From Limosilactobacillus caviae (GTDB lineage: Bacteria; Bacillota; Bacilli; Lactobacillales; Lactobacillaceae): 64,000 nucleotides of DNA. The position numbers and the translations under genes were made by a program. The notes beneath the pieces were generated by a model. It was not told the origin of the DNA and ran no database searches. It was given only the letters and a program-made list of their open reading frames with translations. The stretch spans positions 124,001-188,000 of the forward strand of contig NZ_BMDS01000003.1 in the NCBI RefSeq assembly GCF_014635905.1. The letters are read 5' to 3'. Each line of letters begins with the position of its first letter. Positions within the stretch are counted from its first letter, which is position 1. Shown here one piece after another: positions 48,000 to 57,232 of the stretch.

Positions 48000-49415
48000 A
48001 TGGCAAAAGCCGAAAAGAAAATATCAAGTGCATTTATCTACTTCTTCGGATCATTTGGAGGAATCCTATTTGGTTACGATATCGGTGTTATGACCGGAGC
48101 CTTGCCATTTTTGCAAGCCGACTGGCACCTTGAAAATGCAGCTTCGTTAGTTGGTTGGATTACCTCCGCGGTTATGTTCGGGGCAATCTTTGGTGGAGCA
48201 TTAGCTGGTCAGCTTTCTGATAAGTTTGGCCGCCGGAAAATGATTTTAATGTCTGCAATCGTCTTTATGGTCTTCTCTGTTTTATCTGGTGTTTCACCGG
48301 ATATGGGCGAGACTAGTGCTTACTACTTAATTATCGTGCGGATGCTCTTAGGTTTGGCGGTTGGGGCTGCTTCAGCATTAGTTCCTGCTTATATGTCTGA
48401 AATGGCGCCGGCCAGTGCGCGGGGACGATTATCCGGATTGAACCAGACAATGATTGTTTCCGGAATGTTGCTTTCATACGTGGTTGACTTCTTATTAAAA
48501 GATCTTCCTGGTGAATGGGCATGGCGTTTGATGTTAGGATTAGCTGCCGTTCCTGCTTTGATCTTATTCCTCGGTGTTCTTCGTTTACCTGAATCACCGC
48601 GGTTCCTATTACGTAAGGGAGACGAAGCACAAGCACGACGGGTCCTAACTTATATTCGTAAAAATCCAGCAGAAATCGATCAAGAACTAGCAAGTATTAA
48701 AGAAACTGCTAAAGAAGAACGTCAGGCAAATTCAAAGACAAGCTGGTCAACACTATTTAGCAGCAAGTATCGTTACCTTGTTATTGCGGGGGTTGGGGTA
48801 GCCGCCTTCCAACAATTCCAAGGTGCTAATGCAATCTTCTACTACATCCCATTAATTGTTCAAAAGGCAACTGGTCAAGCAGCTTCTTCAAACCTAATGT
48901 GGCCAATTGTACAAGGGGTTATCTTAGTTATCGGTTCCCTAGTTTACATGTGGATTGCTGATAAATTTAACCGTCGGACATTGTTGATGGTTGGTGGTGC
49001 TGTTATGGGACTTTCCTTTATCTTGCCAGCAATTATTAACTGGATGATGCCAAACATGAATCCAATGACAATTGTTGTGTTCTTATGTATCTATGTTGCT
49101 TTCTATTCTTTCACTTGGGCTCCATTAACGTGGGTACTTGTTGGAGAAATCTTCCCGCTCGCTATTCGGGGTCGGGCATCTGGATTAGCTTCTTCATTTA
49201 ACTGGATTGGGTCATGGTTAGTTGGTCTGATCTTCCCAATCATGACTGCAAGTATGCCTCAAGAAGCTGTCTTTGCGATCTTCGGTGTTATCTGTATCTT
49301 AGGAGTTATCTTTGTTAAGACCTGTGTTCCTGAAACTCGTGGTCATACGCTCGAAGAAATTGAAGAACAAGGAACCAATCGTGGCCGAGTAAAAGCAGGC
49401 AATCCTGAAAATTAG
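48000..49415 (+). CDS. araE: Arabinose-type sugar:H+ symporter (MFS sugar porter)
   Basis: 471 residues, 12 membrane segments. Sugar-porter signatures are FGYDIGVMTGAL (TM1), GQLSDKFGRRKMIL (TM2-3 loop), PESPRFLLRKG (centre), QQFQGANAIFYY (TM7) and PETRGHTLEEIE (C-terminus). An in-frame ATG at 47991 abuts the AAGGAGG site; the ATG at 48000 has 9 nt spacing and is preferred. It is the first gene of the AraR/CcpA-controlled ara operon, so it most likely imports L-arabinose, though related porters also take xylose. Confidence 0.88.
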   Translation: MAKAEKKISSAFIYFFGSFGGILFGYDIGVMTGALPFLQADWHLENAASLVGWITSAVMFGAIFGGALAGQLSDKFGRRKMILMSAIVFMVFSVLSGVSPDMGETSAYYLIIVRMLLGLAVGAASALVPAYMSEMAPASARGRLSGLNQTMIVSGMLLSYVVDFLLKDLPGEWAWRLMLGLAAVPALILFLGVLRLPESPRFLLRKGDEAQARRVLTYIRKNPAEIDQELASIKETAKEERQANSKTSWSTLFSSKYRYLVIAGVGVAAFQQFQGANAIFYYIPLIVQKATGQAASSNLMWPIVQGVILVIGSLVYMWIADKFNRRTLLMVGGAVMGLSFILPAIINWMMPNMNPMTIVVFLCIYVAFYSFTWAPLTWVLVGEIFPLAIRGRASGLASSFNWIGSWLVGLIFPIMTASMPQEAVFAIFGVICILGVIFVKTCVPETRGHTLEEIEEQGTNRGRVKAGNPEN

Positions 49416-49427
49416 GAGGAATATTCA

Positions 49428-51053
49428 ATGAATTTACGTGAAACAGCGACCCAAATTAAAAATGGTCAGACTTCACTTGGAATTGAATTAGGGTCAACGC
49501 GAATCAAAGCCGTTTTAATTAATACCGATTTTGAAACGATTTCATCAGGTAGCTATACTTGGGAAAATCAATTTAATGATGGAATTTGGACTTACCCCCT
49601 TGATCAAGTATGGGAAGGAATTCAATCGGCATACTCCCAAATTAAAGCTGATGTTCAAAGTAAATATCATACTAGCTTGACAAATATTAGTTCTATTGGT
49701 GTCAGTGCTATGATGCATGGTTATCTACCTTTTGATAAGGAAAATCAACTACTAGTACCTTTTAGAACCTGGCGGAATAATATTACCGAAGAATCTGCTG
49801 ACAAATTGACAGAGTTATTTAACTTTAATATTCCGCAGCGGTGGAGCATTGCGCACCTTTACCAGGCAATTCTTAATCAGGAACCGCATGTTAAAGATGT
49901 TGATTTCATTACAACCCTAGCTGGATATGTTCATTGGAAGCTTTCTGGTGAAAAGGTTCTTGGAATCGGTGATGCATCTGGAGTCTTTCCAATCGATGAT
50001 CAAATATTAACTTATCGCCAAGACCTTATCGAGAAATTTAATGAATTACCAGAAGTACAACAATATTCATGGCAGCTAAAGGATATCCTGCCATCAGTAG
50101 AAATTGCTGGTCATAATGCTGGGAAATTGACGGCTGACGGAGCTAAATTACTAGATCTTAGCGGCACCTTAACTGCAGGCAGTTTAATGGCTCCTCCAGA
50201 AGGGGATGCCGGCACCGGAATGGTTGGAACAAATAGTGTTCGGAAACGAACCGGTAATATTTCCGTTGGTACCTCAGCATTTTCAATGAATGTTTTAGAT
50301 GCGCCATTGAAGAAGCTCCATCGTGATATTGATATTGTTACGACGCCAACCGGTGACCCAGTCGCAATGGTTCATATCAATAATTGTTCATCTGACATTA
50401 ATGCATGGGTTGGATTATTTAGAGATTTTGCCGATGCGATTGGGGCTAAGATTGATACCAACACATTGTACGAAACATTATTCGACTCAACGGTTCGTTC
50501 AGATCCTGATGCAGGCGGACTTATCAATTATAGCTATCTTTCTGGTGAAAACATTACCAAAATCCAAGCAGGACGACCATTATTTGTTCGGACACCAAAT
50601 AGTAAGATGAACCTTGCCAACTTCTTCCTAACACAACTCTATGCGGCATTTGCGCCATTGAAGATTGGAATGGACATCTTATTAAATGAGGAACATGTTC
50701 AAACAGACGTTATGGTTGCACAAGGGGGGCTCTTTGGTACACCGGTTATTGGTCAACAGGTTCTTGCAAATGCTTTGAATATTCCAATTACAATCATGAA
50801 TACTGCTAGTGAGGGTGGCCCATGGGGAATGGCTGTTCTTGCCAAATATGCAGAAACAAATGCAATAGAATCATTAGCTGATTACTTGGATGAACAGGTA
50901 TTCAAGAATCCGGAAAGCATGACCTTGACACCGGAACCGGCAGGAGTAAAGGGCTATGAAAGTTTCATTAAACGTTATCAAGCTGGCTTGCCAGTCGAGT
51001 CGCTTGCCGGAAAAGACATTAGTGAACGTGATACGGAGAAAGGAAGTAATTAA
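49428..51053 (+). CDS. araB: Ribulokinase, FGGY family
   Basis: Phosphorylates L-ribulose to L-ribulose 5-phosphate. 541 residues with the FGGY kinase fold: LGIELGSTRIKAVLI near residues 17-31 and GDASGVFPID in the first domain, GDAGTGMVGTNSV and VAQGGLFGTPV in the second. Position between araE and araD fixes the assignment; by fold alone it could be another pentulose kinase. GGAGGAATATTC precedes the ATG, 12 bp after araE. Confidence 0.88.
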   Translation: MNLRETATQIKNGQTSLGIELGSTRIKAVLINTDFETISSGSYTWENQFNDGIWTYPLDQVWEGIQSAYSQIKADVQSKYHTSLTNISSIGVSAMMHGYLPFDKENQLLVPFRTWRNNITEESADKLTELFNFNIPQRWSIAHLYQAILNQEPHVKDVDFITTLAGYVHWKLSGEKVLGIGDASGVFPIDDQILTYRQDLIEKFNELPEVQQYSWQLKDILPSVEIAGHNAGKLTADGAKLLDLSGTLTAGSLMAPPEGDAGTGMVGTNSVRKRTGNISVGTSAFSMNVLDAPLKKLHRDIDIVTTPTGDPVAMVHINNCSSDINAWVGLFRDFADAIGAKIDTNTLYETLFDSTVRSDPDAGGLINYSYLSGENITKIQAGRPLFVRTPNSKMNLANFFLTQLYAAFAPLKIGMDILLNEEHVQTDVMVAQGGLFGTPVIGQQVLANALNIPITIMNTASEGGPWGMAVLAKYAETNAIESLADYLDEQVFKNPESMTLTPEPAGVKGYESFIKRYQAGLPVESLAGKDISERDTEKGSN

Positions 51054-51056
51054 TAG

Positions 51057-51785
51057 ATGCTAGAAGAACTAAAAAAAGAAGTCTATGATGCAAATATGAG
51101 ACTTCCTAAGTTAGGATTAGTTTCCTTTACCTGGGGGAATGTTTCTGGAATCGACCGTGAAAAGGGCTTGTTTGTTATTAAACCTTCTGGAGTTCCATAC
51201 GATGAGATGAAGCCAGAAGATATGGTTGTTGTTAACTTGGATGGTGAGGTAGTCGAAGGTGACTTGAATCCATCCAGTGATACCCCGACCCACACCTATC
51301 TTTATAATCATTTTCCAAAGATTGGCGGGGTTGTTCACACCCATTCACCATGGGCGGTATCTTTTGCGGCAGCACGGATGGATATTCCAGCGATGAATAC
51401 TACTCATGCGGATACTTTCTATACCGATGTGCCAGCTGCTGATGCCTTAACGAAGGAAGAAATTGAAGAAGATTACGAGGGTAACACCGGAAAAGTAATC
51501 GTTCGTTCTTTCAAGGAGCGGGGGCTAGACTATGAAGCTACACCAGCTGCATTAGTCATGCAACACGGTCCATTTACCTGGGGACCCACACCTGATAAGG
51601 CAGTTTATAACGCAAAGGTGCTGGAAGTAGTAGCAGAGGAAGACTATCATGCAATGCAATTGACGCATAAAGACCTTCACCTGCCACAATACTTGCTTGA
51701 TAAGCACTATTACAGAAAGCATGGTGCTAATGCTTACTATGGACAAAACAATGCTCATTCTAAGGACCATGCAACTCACGCTTAA
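51057..51785 (+). CDS. araD: L-ribulose-5-phosphate 4-epimerase
   Basis: Converts L-ribulose 5-phosphate to D-xylulose 5-phosphate, which enters the phosphoketolase pathway. 242 residues of the class II aldolase/epimerase family. Zinc ligands are in VVHTHSPWA (two His) and a later His of the MQHGPFTWG segment. SFTWGNVSG and SSDTPTHTYLY bind phosphate and substrate. It begins 3 bp after araB. Confidence 0.94.
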   Translation: MLEELKKEVYDANMRLPKLGLVSFTWGNVSGIDREKGLFVIKPSGVPYDEMKPEDMVVVNLDGEVVEGDLNPSSDTPTHTYLYNHFPKIGGVVHTHSPWAVSFAAARMDIPAMNTTHADTFYTDVPAADALTKEEIEEDYEGNTGKVIVRSFKERGLDYEATPAALVMQHGPFTWGPTPDKAVYNAKVLEVVAEEDYHAMQLTHKDLHLPQYLLDKHYYRKHGANAYYGQNNAHSKDHATHA

Positions 51786-51838
51786 TTAATTTTGGTAGCT
51801 ACATTTAAAACTTTTTAGGATAAAAGGAGTGTAATCTC

Positions 51839-53260
51839 ATGGATATTAAGAATTATGAATTTTGGTTTGTTACTGGTAGTCAATTCCTTTATGGTGAAGA
51901 ACAATTAAAGTCTGTTGCTGCTGATGCTGAAGACATCGTTAACAAGTTGAATGAAAGCGGCAAATTACCATATAAAGTTGTTTTCAAGGGTGTAATGACC
52001 ACTGCTGAAGGAATTACTAAGTTTATGAAGGAAGCAAACTACAACGACAATGTTGCCGGTGTTATGACATGGATGCATACCTTCTCACCAGCTAAGAACT
52101 GGATTCGTGGGACAAAACTTTTACAAAAGCCATTACTTCACTTGGCAACTCAATACTTAAACAAGATTCCATATGACACGATCGACTTCGATTACATGAA
52201 CTTAAACCAATCTGCTCACGGTGACCGTGAATATGCTTATATTAATGCTCGTCTTCAAAAGCACAACAAGATTGTTTACGGCTTCTGGGGTGACAAAGAA
52301 GTTCAAGAAGAAATCGCTGATTGGCAAAATGTTGCTGTTGCTTACAACGAAAGCTTTAACATTAAGATTGTTCGTTTCGGTGACACAATGCGGAATGTTG
52401 CTGTTACTGAAGGGGACAAGGTTGAAGCTCAAATGTTCCTTGGCTGGACAGTTGACTACTGGCCAGTAAGCGAATTGGTTGAATATGTTAACGGCATTAG
52501 TGAAGATGAAATTGATGCTGCATACAAGGACCTTGAAAGTAAGTATGAAATGGTTCAAGGTGACAATACTAAGGAACACTATGAACACTCAGTACGTTAC
52601 CAACTTCGTGAATATCTTGCATTGAAGAAGTTCATGGACGAAAAGGGCTACACAGGCTTTACTACTAACTTTGAAGACTTACATGGTCTTGAAGAATTAC
52701 CTGGGTTAGCTGCTCAATTATTAATGCGTGATGGTTACGGCTTTGGTGCTGAAGGTGATTGGAAGTCTGCTGGAATGGACCGCTTATTGAAGATTGCTGC
52801 TGATAATGTAGCTACTGCCTTTATGGAAGACTACACACTTGATCTTCGTGCTGGTCACCAAGCAATTCTTGGCTCTCACATGCTTGAAGTTGACCCAACA
52901 ATTGCTTCAGACAAGCCACGGGTTGAAGTTCACCCGCTTGACATCGGTGGCAAAGATGACCCTGCACGTTTAGTATTTACTGGTCGTGAAGGTAAGGCTG
53001 TCGACGTTACCCTTTCATACTTCAATGATGGTTACAAGGTTATCGGTTACTCTGTTGATTGCCACAAGCCAGAAGCTGAAACACCACATCTTCCAGTTGC
53101 TAAGCAGTTATGGACACCAACTGTCGGCCTTAAAGAAGGGGCAGAACGGTGGATGCATGCTGGTGGCGGACACCATACAATTTTGAGCTTTAGCTTGAAG
53201 CCGCAACAAATTAAAGACCTCTTTGAAATGTTAGAAGTTAAAGTTGATTTTATTGAATAA
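51839..53260 (+). CDS. araA: L-arabinose isomerase
   Basis: Interconverts L-arabinose and L-ribulose, using Mn2+. 473 residues, the usual length. Conserved residues are seen in [12 protein letters not shown], the metal-binding Glu in [14 protein letters not shown] and in LRMDG-like [14 protein letters not shown], and the His in GSHMLEVDP and [17 protein letters not shown] precedes the ATG. Codon choice is strongly biased, suggesting high expression. Last gene of the operon before a strong terminator. Confidence 0.96.
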   Translation: MDIKNYEFWFVTGSQFLYGEEQLKSVAADAEDIVNKLNESGKLPYKVVFKGVMTTAEGITKFMKEANYNDNVAGVMTWMHTFSPAKNWIRGTKLLQKPLLHLATQYLNKIPYDTIDFDYMNLNQSAHGDREYAYINARLQKHNKIVYGFWGDKEVQEEIADWQNVAVAYNESFNIKIVRFGDTMRNVAVTEGDKVEAQMFLGWTVDYWPVSELVEYVNGISEDEIDAAYKDLESKYEMVQGDNTKEHYEHSVRYQLREYLALKKFMDEKGYTGFTTNFEDLHGLEELPGLAAQLLMRDGYGFGAEGDWKSAGMDRLLKIAADNVATAFMEDYTLDLRAGHQAILGSHMLEVDPTIASDKPRVEVHPLDIGGKDDPARLVFTGREGKAVDVTLSYFNDGYKVIGYSVDCHKPEAETPHLPVAKQLWTPTVGLKEGAERWMHAGGGHHTILSFSLKPQQIKDLFEMLEVKVDFIE

Positions 53261-53280
53261 TAAATCCGCATAATACTTAT

Positions 53281-53339
53281 GAGAGAGAAGCAGTTATCTT
53301 CGGTGTACCTCGAGTCGAGATAACGGCCTCTCTTTTTTA
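53281..53339 (+). terminator. ara operon terminator
   Basis: GAGAGAGAAGCAGTTATCTT pairs with GAGATAACGGCCTCTC across a 14-18-nt loop, with an internal bulge, then TTTTTT. Confidence 0.8.
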
Positions 53340-53359
53340 TCTATGAGGAGCAATGAAAT

Positions 53360-53916
53360 ATGAAAACTGAAAAAGAAAAAATGTTAGCTGGAGAAGTATT
53401 TAATGTTTATGATCCAGAATTAGTTAAGGAACGTCGATATGCCCGTCAATTAGTTGAACGTTTCAATGCCCTTGGCGAGATGAACCCAACTGCAAGCATT
53501 ACTTTGATCCGTCAATTGTTTGGCCATGTTGGTACCAATTGCGAAGTTCATGCACAATTTAAATGTGATTATGGTTACAACATTTATGTAGGCGATGACT
53601 TCTTCGCTAACTATGATTGCGTAATGCTTGATGTGAGTCCTATTAGGATCGGTAAGCATTGCTTGTTAGGCCCACGGGTCCTAATCATCCATTGAATCCT
53701 AAATTACGTCGCAACGGTGCTTATGGACAGAGTGAGGACATTAATATTGGCGATGATGTGTGGATTGGTGGCGGAGCAGTTATTTGTCCTGGTGTGACTT
53801 TGGGCAATAATGTCATTGTTGGTGCGGGAAGTGTTGTTACGAAATCATTCGGTAATAATGTAGTTATTGCAGGTAATCCAGCACGCGTAATTAAAGAAAA
53901 TCCATATTCTGAATAA
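53360..53916 (+). pseudogene. Broken maltose/galactoside O-acetyltransferase (LacA-like)
   Basis: Left-handed beta-helix acetyltransferase family (acetyl-CoA to sugar hydroxyl). Frame 1 (53360-53695, 111 codons) covers the N-terminal part through LLGPRVLIIH. The second frame (to 53916) continues with NHPLNPKLRRN, GDDVWIGGGAVICPGV and GNPARVIK. At the joint the family normally has 8 codons (24 nt) between the GP and HP landmarks; here only 11 nt remain (about 53673-53683), a net loss of 13 nt that shifts the frame. The loss is too large for a simple base-calling error. The downstream part retains the catalytic-type His but is not in frame, so the gene is very probably inactive. Confidence 0.85.
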
Positions 53917-53969
53917 AAAGCAGGGATTATTTCCCGGGTTATTTTTAATTTGAAATGTATATAAAGAAG

Positions 53970-54019
53970 GAGCCAACGTAAGATCAATTATGTGACCTTA
54001 TCTTGGCTCCATTTTTTAA
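53970..54019. terminator. Convergent terminator between lacA remnant and aldo/keto reductase gene
   Basis: GAGCCAACGTAAGATCA (from 53970) pairs with TGACCTTATCTTGGCTC (to 54009) around a 6-nt loop, followed by CATTTTTT on the plus strand. Confidence 0.75.
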
Positions 54020-54858
54020 TATTTAAGGTTATATTCGTAAACTAATGCTGGTTCTTTACCGACCCGCGTAAAGTTATTTAAGTTGTTAATCGCTGTCATT
54101 TCATCATCGCTCAGTACAAAGTCGTAAATGTTTATATTTTGTTTAATTCGTGCTTCGTGAACTGATTTTGGAATAAAAGCAACACCGCTTTGGAGATGCC
54201 AGCGAAGGACAATTTGGGCTGCGGATTTATTATGTTTAGCCGCAATTTTGTTTAGCGTTGGGTTATCAAGGATAGTGCCACGACCAAGGGGACTCCATGC
54301 TTGGGTCACAATATTGTGTTCTTTATCGTACTGCACCAATGGCTGTTGGTTCAAACGCGGGTGCCGTTCAATTTGATTAATAACCGGCATTTCCCGTGCT
54401 TGTGTAGCAAGATATTGAAGGTGAATCATTTGATAGTTGCTTACGCCGATTGAACGAGTTAATCCTTCCTTTTTTAATTCCTCCAGAGCTGCCCAGGTAT
54501 CAAAGAAAGCCCGTTCAATTGGCCAGTGAATAAGAAGAAGATTAACATAGTCAAGCTTTAACTTTTGGAGTGAGTCCTTGATGGAAGTAATTGTTTGCTT
54601 AAATCCTTGATTGGGCTCGGATACTTTAGTAGTAATAAAAAGTTCTTCACGTGGTAGGTTAAGTTCTTTAAGTGCAATTCCAACTTCTGCTTCGTTTTTA
54701 TATAACTGTGCTGTATCAAAAAGGCGGTATCCCGCATCGTAGGCATATTTAATTGCTGACGTAATCGTACTTTGATCTGTGATTTTATATAAGCCAAAGC
54801 CCTCTTGCGGCATTGATTGACCATCTGCGAGTAACAGTTGCTTTACTTTGTTATTCAT
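54016..54858 (-). CDS. Aldo/keto reductase
   Basis: 280 residues of the AKR superfamily, NADPH-dependent reduction of aldehydes or ketones. Catalytic residues are Asp (RLFDTAQLYKNEAE, with Tyr), Lys (FITTKV) and His (LLLIHWP). The frame is open upstream inside araR, but AAAGGAGAAG places the start at the ATG at 54856-54858 (MNNKVKQLLL). This start overlaps the araR stop by 8 nt, so the two are translationally coupled. The substrate is unknown; coupling to araR hints at a pentose-related or general detoxification role. Confidence 0.88.
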   Translation of the reverse strand: MNNKVKQLLLADGQSMPQEGFGLYKITDQSTITSAIKYAYDAGYRLFDTAQLYKNEAEVGIALKELNLPREELFITTKVSEPNQGFKQTITSIKDSLQKLKLDYVNLLLIHWPIERAFFDTWAALEELKKEGLTRSIGVSNYQMIHLQYLATQAREMPVINQIERHPRLNQQPLVQYDKEHNIVTQAWSPLGRGTILDNPTLNKIAAKHNKSAAQIVLRWHLQSGVAFIPKSVHEARIKQNINIYDFVLSDDEMTAINNLNNFTRVGKEPALVYEYNLKY

Positions 54859-55948
54859 TTGTCTTCTCCTTTGCAGTGAGTGGGGCGGTTGATTGTCCCT
54901 TGATAATCGTTGGTGTATAGACTTTTGATTCAACTTCTTCGCCGGCAATCATTTTTAGGATCATCTTACCAGCATCTTCCCCAAGTTGCCGTTTGGGATG
55001 ATTAGCTGTTGTAAGGCTAGGAGAAATGATTTGCGCCATTTCATAGTTATCGAAACCAATTACTGAGATATCGTTTGGTACTTCTTTTCCCTGCCTCTGG
55101 AGGTGGCTAATAATTCTTGTTGCTAACTGATCATTATAGCAAGCAATGGCAGTGATTTCCTGGTTACTATTGAGCATCCTATCAACCTTTTTAATAATAT
55201 TTTCATAGGGGTCGCTTGACTGATACATGATAACGTTTGAGCTTGTAGTCGGGATATTATTATCTTGATATGCTTTAATCATTCCTGCCATTCGATCGAT
55301 ACCTTGTTGGTCATTAATTTGAAATACGCCAAGGATGTTAGTGTGCCCGAGTTCAAAAAGATAGGTCACCAGTTCTTCTTCAGCTTCGCGATCTTTTGTT
55401 AGCAAGGACGGAAACTCAAAGCCTGGATAAGTAGAATGAAAGAGAATTGTTGGAATTTTATACTTTTGAACTTGGCGATATAGGTCCAAGTTTGGATTAG
55501 GCATGGCACTTTCAGTTGGTTCAATAATTAAGCCGGCAATTTGAAGGTCAAGCATATTTAAGATTGTTTGCCGTTCCCTATTATGGTCATTAAGAGTATT
55601 ACCGACAATCATTGAATAACCTTGTTCAGTGACGATACTGTCGATACCAGAAATAATTGGCGGGAAGATATAGTCAGCAATATGAGTACTAATAACCCCG
55701 ATTATCTTATTCTTTTCGTTTTTTGTCCAGTCGCGTTGCCAATCCTGAACAAACATCCCGCCACCTTGAATTCGATAGATATAGTGTTCGTTTTCAAGGT
55801 CGCCGACAGCCCGTCGAATAGTATAGCGGGAGACATTAAAACGTTTCATTAAGGCACTTTCAGTTGGTAATTTTTCATTAATTTTATATTTTCCGTCAAT
55901 GATTTCGTTCCGTAAAGTTTGTTTTACTGTTTCATATTTCACTTCCAA
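54851..55948 (-). CDS. araR: Arabinose operon repressor AraR (GntR/LacI chimera)
   Basis: 365 residues. An N-terminal GntR-type winged helix (about 1-70: LPTESALMKRFNVSRYTIRRAV) is fused to a LacI-type sugar-binding domain (about 75-355: IGFDNYEMAQIISPSLTT). This fusion is the hallmark of AraR. L-arabinose should release it from DNA. Its likely target is the box at 47898-47913. The start codon is TTG (55946-55948) with TAGGAG 9 nt upstream; no ATG fits. It is transcribed against the ara operon and coupled to an aldo/keto reductase. Confidence 0.92.
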   Translation of the reverse strand: MEVKYETVKQTLRNEIIDGKYKINEKLPTESALMKRFNVSRYTIRRAVGDLENEHYIYRIQGGGMFVQDWQRDWTKNEKNKIIGVISTHIADYIFPPIISGIDSIVTEQGYSMIVGNTLNDHNRERQTILNMLDLQIAGLIIEPTESAMPNPNLDLYRQVQKYKIPTILFHSTYPGFEFPSLLTKDREAEEELVTYLFELGHTNILGVFQINDQQGIDRMAGMIKAYQDNNIPTTSSNVIMYQSSDPYENIIKKVDRMLNSNQEITAIACYNDQLATRIISHLQRQGKEVPNDISVIGFDNYEMAQIISPSLTTANHPKRQLGEDAGKMILKMIAGEEVESKVYTPTIIKGQSTAPLTAKEKTNE

Positions 55949-55987
55949 TGCTTTGCGCTCCTATCTTAATAGAATTAATTTTAAATA

Positions 55988-56040
55988 TATAAAAAATGCT
56001 TCATATAATTAGCGGAATGCTAACGTTTATGAGGCATTTG
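55988..56040 (-). terminator. uspA terminator (minus strand)
   Basis: On the minus strand AAATGCCTCATA pairs with TATGAAGCATTT, followed by TTTATAT, with a 24-nt loop. It separates uspA from araR. Confidence 0.65.
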
Positions 56041-56059
56041 ATCGATTTTATCTTGATAT

Positions 56060-56548
56060 TTAGAACCGGCGCTTCTTTGGATTTTCAATTTGCTTGTTAT
56101 CCAAATCGGTCCGTACTACTAAAACATCACAAATAGCTGTCCGAGTAACAAATTCAGTAACTGAACCAATTAAAATTCGTTCAACAGCGTTTAGTCCAGT
56201 AGCACCAATCATGATTAAGTCAGCACCCATTTCTTTTGGCACATCCCGTGCGATAATTGTCTTAGGAGCACCATATTCAATTGAGTAGCTAGCGTTTGCA
56301 ACACCGTGTTCTTTAGCATAGTCAATGTACTTATCTAAAGTCTTCTTTGCAGTTTCTGTAACCTGCTCAACCATTGAAGTATCAAAACTAGAGATATTTT
56401 GAAATGCACGGGTGTCAACAACGTGAAGTAAACGTAATTCAGTGTCTGTACCGTTACGCTTTGCAACAGCAACAGCCTTCTTAAAAGCTAATTCAGCTTC
56501 TTTTGAACCGTCGACTGGAACTAAAATGTGTTTATATTCTTGTGCCAT
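56060..56548 (-). CDS. Universal stress protein, UspA family
   Basis: 162 residues with the Usp alpha/beta fold. It starts ILVPVDGSKEAELAF, and the ATP-binding motif is GATGLNAVERILIGSVTEFV (G-2x-G-9x-G-S). Cytoplasmic, probably dimeric and nucleotide-binding; such proteins aid survival under stress in ways not well defined. AGGAGGGCAC precedes the ATG. Monocistronic. Confidence 0.92.
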   Translation of the reverse strand: MAQEYKHILVPVDGSKEAELAFKKAVAVAKRNGTDTELRLLHVVDTRAFQNISSFDTSMVEQVTETAKKTLDKYIDYAKEHGVANASYSIEYGAPKTIIARDVPKEMGADLIMIGATGLNAVERILIGSVTEFVTRTAICDVLVVRTDLDNKQIENPKKRRF

Positions 56549-56631
56549 AATTTTAGTGCCCTCCTGAAATCTTTATATTATATACTTATTATACACTTTT
56601 TCACTATTGAGCGTAAAGCGCCAACGAAACA

Positions 56632-56928
56632 TTACTTTCGGTGATTTACACGAAGATCAGCAGTAATCGCAAACGCCATTAATGTCTCGCAGACACAGCC
56701 GATAATTACCATAACAACAAGGAAGCCGGTACTATTGGTCCATCCCGCGATGACACATAAGATCCCGACAATTGTCATAACAATTCCCCAGTTTTTTAGT
56801 TGGGGAGCCAAGTACTTGCTTTTGTTTGGATCAAAAACAAGAAATGGCTTATGGATATGAGTTAAAAGAAAAATTCCTTCAAAAAGAGCGATGAGGCCGA
56901 ATAGCGTCATTAGCAGTGATAACAACAT
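56632..56928 (-). CDS. Small membrane protein, 98 residues
   Basis: Three hydrophobic segments (about 3-22, 46-62 and 68-88) with the basic C-terminus DLRVNHRK. Family not recognised; it may belong to a DUF of small integral membrane proteins in lactobacilli. It lies between uspA and the 6S RNA gene on the same strand. No function can be proposed. Confidence 0.6.
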   Translation of the reverse strand: MLLSLLMTLFGLIALFEGIFLLTHIHKPFLVFDPNKSKYLAPQLKNWGIVMTIVGILCVIAGWTNSTGFLVVMVIIGCVCETLMAFAITADLRVNHRK

Positions 56929-56949
56929 AAAAAATCTATCCTATCTATA

Positions 56950-56998
56950 ATAAAATTAAAAATGGCGTGGTAGTAAGTTTGCCTACTATCACGCCACT
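56950..56998 (-). terminator. Terminator of 6S RNA
   Basis: On the minus strand TGGCGTGATAGTA pairs with TACTACCACGCCA (56984-56996 with 56963-56975), followed by TTTTTAATTTT. A strong GC-rich stem. Confidence 0.85.
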
Positions 56999-56999
56999 G

Positions 57000-57197
57000 A
57001 ATATGTACGAAAACTCCGTTGGTGCCGTTAATTGTCATTCAGTGTTGACCTGTGTTTAAGACAGGTGGGACACGGCTGCCTAATATTCAACTACCAAGTG
57101 TAAAGGCATGTTGTCCAAAAGGCGATGCACTAGTCCCAAAGTAATAAGACTGTAAGGCAAACCTGCGTTTAGACAACGCGTACACTACAGAATTTTC
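57000..57197 (-). ncRNA. ssrS: 6S RNA
   Basis: Non-coding stretch of 304 bp with a strong promoter and terminator and no ORF. Folded by hand on the minus strand it is a long rod. The ends pair (AAAATTC with GAGTTTT; GTTGTC with GACAAT). A large central bubble follows, whose 3' side holds a small hairpin (ACCTGT/ACAGGT). A terminal arm pairs TGGGAC with GTCCCA and GCCT with AGGC. That is the 6S fold, which mimics an open promoter and sequesters sigma-A RNA polymerase. Location beside rarA also matches 6S loci in Firmicutes as I recall them. The ends are inferred from the promoter and the closing stem. Confidence 0.78.
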
Positions 57198-57203
57198 ACC
57201 TTT

Positions 57204-57232
57204 ATAATAGCATTTTTACTTGATTGGTGCAA
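57204..57232 (-). promoter_or_regulatory. Promoter of 6S RNA
   Basis: On the minus strand TTGCAC (57227-57232) and TATTAT (57204-57209) are 17 nt apart. The -35 hexamer begins directly after the rarA stop codon. Confidence 0.75.

Noticed and set aside
52202-52588. 128-codon minus-strand ORF within araA
   Set aside because: Arises from the strong codon bias of araA; no start signals.
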